This document shows positions 6,955 to 8,620 of a DNA stretch of 8,620 bases, piece by piece; the stretch's first letter is position 1; each line of letters opens with the position of its first letter. The notes under the pieces are model-generated. The model was given only the letters and a program-made list of their open reading frames with translations. It made no database searches and had not been told where the DNA came from. The position numbers and the translations under genes were made by a program. Source of the stretch: a bacterium (GTDB lineage Bacteria > JALSQH01); the NCBI GenBank assembly GCA_026985515.1, contig JALSQH010000034.1, positions 1-8,620 of the forward strand. Direction: 5' to 3'.

Positions 6955-7886
6955 AAAACGCAATTCACCTACCCATAGATGTACTTCCATTACATGACAG
7001 AATCAATCTTCGGCAAAATTACCTCAGAGCAGTTATTGATGGGAGAGAGGAAAAACTTGGGGACCCTTTCATTCCCGTTCTGAGAAGCAAAGGATTTAAT
7101 CTGATAAATATCGAAGTCCCTTCATACCTGACACCATATCCTGAAGAAGAAGATCTTCCACTCATAACTTTTGAAAATTATCTCTCTTTTTTTCGTGAAA
7201 ATGGGTTTTACCACCTTGTGACAGAAATAAAAAAAACAATTCATAAACTGAAAGACCCCTTTATCATCGTGTCTCCCGACCATTCAGTAACTTATGGTGC
7301 CATTGAATCCCTGAAAGATATGGGCATATCACCACTCATCATTATTTTTGACGCTCATCTTGATGTTGTTTCTCCAGATCTTCCTCAGGATAATCTGAAC
7401 GCGGGGAATTTTGTAAAATTCATTTATGAAAGTGATCACAGGGGAATTATTGTTGCAGGCACAGTTGACGACCCGGAAATCAACACAGAGATTTATGATT
7501 CTATCCCCCATGTCATAAGAGAAGAATATCCACGATGGAAGAAGAGATTGAAAGTCATTGATTATACAAGATTTAATGACTATGAGAAAATTTTTAGAGA
7601 AGTCATCAGCCAGTGGGAGGGAGAAGAAATCTACCTCTCAATTGATATAGATGTAGCTTCGGGGGAAGATCTGTGGGGGGTAAGATTCTTTGAAGGACGG
7701 GGTATCTCACCTGAAGGTCTCCTTGAATCCCTCAGGTCAATCAAAAACATGATCGAAAAAATGGATAAGAAAATAGTGGGAATGGATTTCACAGAATGGG
7801 ATCCCCTTCTCATGGCAATTCCGGTAAGGGGGAAAAAGGATAAGACACTACCACTTTTTGAGGAAATAATCAACCTGTTTTTCTGA
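6951..7886 (+). CDS. Arginase/agmatinase-fold (ureohydrolase-like) protein, substrate unknown
   Basis: This 311-residue cytosolic protein is of the ureohydrolase superfamily, Mn-dependent hydrolases that cleave guanidino groups. The metal ligands of the family are present: H111 in PDHS (normally GGDHS), D134, H136 and D138 in DAHLD, and D232 and D234 in SIDID. E282 in DFTEWDP matches the conserved Glu near the C-terminus. Two features are unusual. The usual DP after the DxD ligands is absent (SIDIDVASGEDL), and the His of the NLHG loop, a catalytic residue in arginase, aligns with N150 in NLNAG. It starts at GTG 6951 with GAGGTGA at 6934-6940, and overlaps the sirtuin stop. A terminator follows at 7996-8026. 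Superfamily membership is firm. Arginase, agmatinase or formimidoglutamase activity cannot be chosen and may be changed or lost. Confidence 0.8.
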   Translation: MKNAIHLPIDVLPLHDRINLRQNYLRAVIDGREEKLGDPFIPVLRSKGFNLINIEVPSYLTPYPEEEDLPLITFENYLSFFRENGFYHLVTEIKKTIHKLKDPFIIVSPDHSVTYGAIESLKDMGISPLIIIFDAHLDVVSPDLPQDNLNAGNFVKFIYESDHRGIIVAGTVDDPEINTEIYDSIPHVIREEYPRWKKRLKVIDYTRFNDYEKIFREVISQWEGEEIYLSIDIDVASGEDLWGVRFFEGRGISPEGLLESLRSIKNMIEKMDKKIVGMDFTEWDPLLMAIPVRGKKDKTLPLFEEIINLFF

Positions 7887-7995
7887 AGAGCCAAAGATAA
7901 CAACTCGTGCCACTTCATCAGAAGTATTACAGATTCTCTTATTCAGGGTCCGCATGATAAATATACAGTGATGCAAAAATAAAAGTTTTTTAAAT

Positions 7996-8026
7996 AAAAA
8001 AAGGGGGGTCAATCCCCCCTTTTTTT
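7996..8026. terminator. Bidirectional rho-independent terminator between convergent genes
   Basis: GGGGGG (8003-8008) pairs with CCCCCC (8014-8019) around a 5-base loop, flanked by A7 (7996-8002) and T7 (8020-8026). The 13-bp palindrome gives each strand a GC stem followed by T bases, so it can end both the sirtuin operon (+) and the FadN-like gene (-). Its right edge overlaps the stop codon of the minus gene (8025-8027). The 109 bases from 7887 to 7995 hold no gene or clear site. Confidence 0.9.
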
Positions 8027-8620
8027 AATTCCTCAATGGCTTATTATACATGAGCATGTGCTGCAATCTCTCCTGGGTCTTCTGTTCACCACAGAGACTC
8101 ACGAAGGCCTCTCTTTCAAGATCCAGGAGATACTGCTCAGAAACCTTTGTTCCAGGCAGAACATCTCCACCGCTGATAACGAAGGCGATCTTCTTGGCCA
8201 TGTAAGCTTCATACTCTGTTATGTAACCACTGTAGAGGAAGTTCTTGATTCCCAGAGATATTGTGGCGATTCCCTCTCTACCAGGAACAACGATCTCATC
8301 CAGTGGTCTGCGAGGCTTGAATCCTTCCTTAATCATCGCAAGAACAGTCTGTTTTGCATCGTAAATAAGGCTGTCTCTGTTAAGTGTAATATTATCAGTT
8401 GACCTCAGATATCCAAGTCTTACTGCATCCTTTGCACCCATGGATACCTTGGCCTGGCTTACAAGTCCAAATGCGTGAATTGCAGCCTGAAGGGCATGCT
8501 GTGTCAGTTTGAGATTATCATCAATGTGGGGTTCCCCGAATGCCCTCAGGTAAACTTCCTTATTTCCTCCTCCACCTGGTAGCAGCCCAACACCGACCTC
8601 AACGAGACCCATGTAGAGGA
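8025..8620 (-). CDS. fadN: FadN-like 3-hydroxyacyl-CoA dehydrogenase/enoyl-CoA hydratase, C-terminal part (5' end outside window)
   Basis: This is the C-terminal part, about 198 residues, of a beta-oxidation enzyme that hydrates enoyl-CoA and oxidises the 3-hydroxyacyl-CoA. Only the end of the enoyl-CoA hydratase (crotonase) domain and the tail are visible. The stretch YMGLVEVGVGLLPGGGG at the right edge matches the crotonase active-site region (E-x-x-G-L-x-P-G-x-G-G), and its first Glu (in GLVE) fits the catalytic glutamate. The helical tail ends in KPLRN, as in Bacillus FadN. In FadN-type fusions the NAD-dependent dehydrogenase comes first and the hydratase last, opposite to E. coli FadB. 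The ATG at 8612 is internal, because the frame stays open to the window edge and the crotonase fold needs more sequence. The TAA stop overlaps the bidirectional terminator. Family confidence is high; the exact symbol is less sure. Confidence 0.82.
   Translation of the reverse strand, partial: LYMGLVEVGVGLLPGGGGNKEVYLRAFGEPHIDDNLKLTQHALQAAIHAFGLVSQAKVSMGAKDAVRLGYLRSTDNITLNRDSLIYDAKQTVLAMIKEGFKPRRPLDEIVVPGREGIATISLGIKNFLYSGYITEYEAYMAKKIAFVISGGDVLPGTKVSEQYLLDLEREAFVSLCGEQKTQERLQHMLMYNKPLRN

Noticed and set aside
7887-7995. Possible small gene or regulatory RNA between the arginase-like gene and the terminator
   Set aside because: No start with a ribosome site and no stable hairpin is apparent; it is most simply the 3' untranslated region.
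8058-8402. Plus-strand open frame of 114 codons opposite the FadN-like gene
   Set aside because: The minus frame matches a known enzyme throughout; this frame is a shadow.
1-8620. CRISPR arrays, tRNA or rRNA genes, insertion sequences, phage or defence genes
   Set aside because: No spaced direct repeats, RNA gene landmarks, transposase motifs or terminal inverted repeats were seen. The genes are metabolic and transport genes.

Overview
The window is AT-rich DNA carrying nine genes or gene parts, with both ends cutting through a gene. Sigma-70-like promoters with 17-base spacers, Shine-Dalgarno sites and rho-independent terminators point to a bacterium. The gene set (a fused trehalose-phosphate synthase/phosphatase next to a TreT-like glycosyltransferase, a THEP1-type NTPase, a Zn-containing sirtuin, a FadN-type beta-oxidation enzyme) and Lys/Glu/Ile-rich proteins suggest a thermophilic or deep-branching lineage. 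This is inference, and the sequence does not let me name the organism.

Region 1 (1-1859, + strand) is a tightly overlapping operon: the C-terminal half of an ECF-type ABC ATPase, a small multi-TM protein that looks like an ECF substrate-binding (S) component, a compact EcfT-like coupling protein, and a THEP1-family NTPase. A strong terminator at 1930-1965 closes it. The transported substrate cannot be read from the sequence.

Region 2 (1964-5430, - strand) is a trehalose operon with its own promoter at 5402-5430. A bifunctional TPS/TPP fusion (OtsA-OtsB type) is followed after one base by a TreT-like GT4 glycosyltransferase. The pairing resembles the tpsp-gt operon of Thermoproteus tenax, where the glycosyltransferase was reported to activate the synthase domain by forming a complex.

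Region 3 (5432-6124, - strand) is one unrecognised cytosolic protein with a good promoter and ribosome binding site. It is divergent from region 4 (6202-7886, + strand), a sirtuin overlapping an arginase-fold protein by GTGA. The arginase-like protein keeps the metal ligands but appears to lack the catalytic histidine. The sirtuin may be made from an almost leaderless mRNA. A symmetrical hairpin (7996-8026) with T-tracts on both strands separates this pair from region 5 (8025-8620, - strand), the C-terminal part of a FadN-like 3-hydroxyacyl-CoA dehydrogenase/enoyl-CoA hydratase.

The strongest leads for new biology are the TPSP-TreT pair, the sirtuin coupled to an atypical arginase-fold protein, and the compact ECF system with a THEP1 NTPase.
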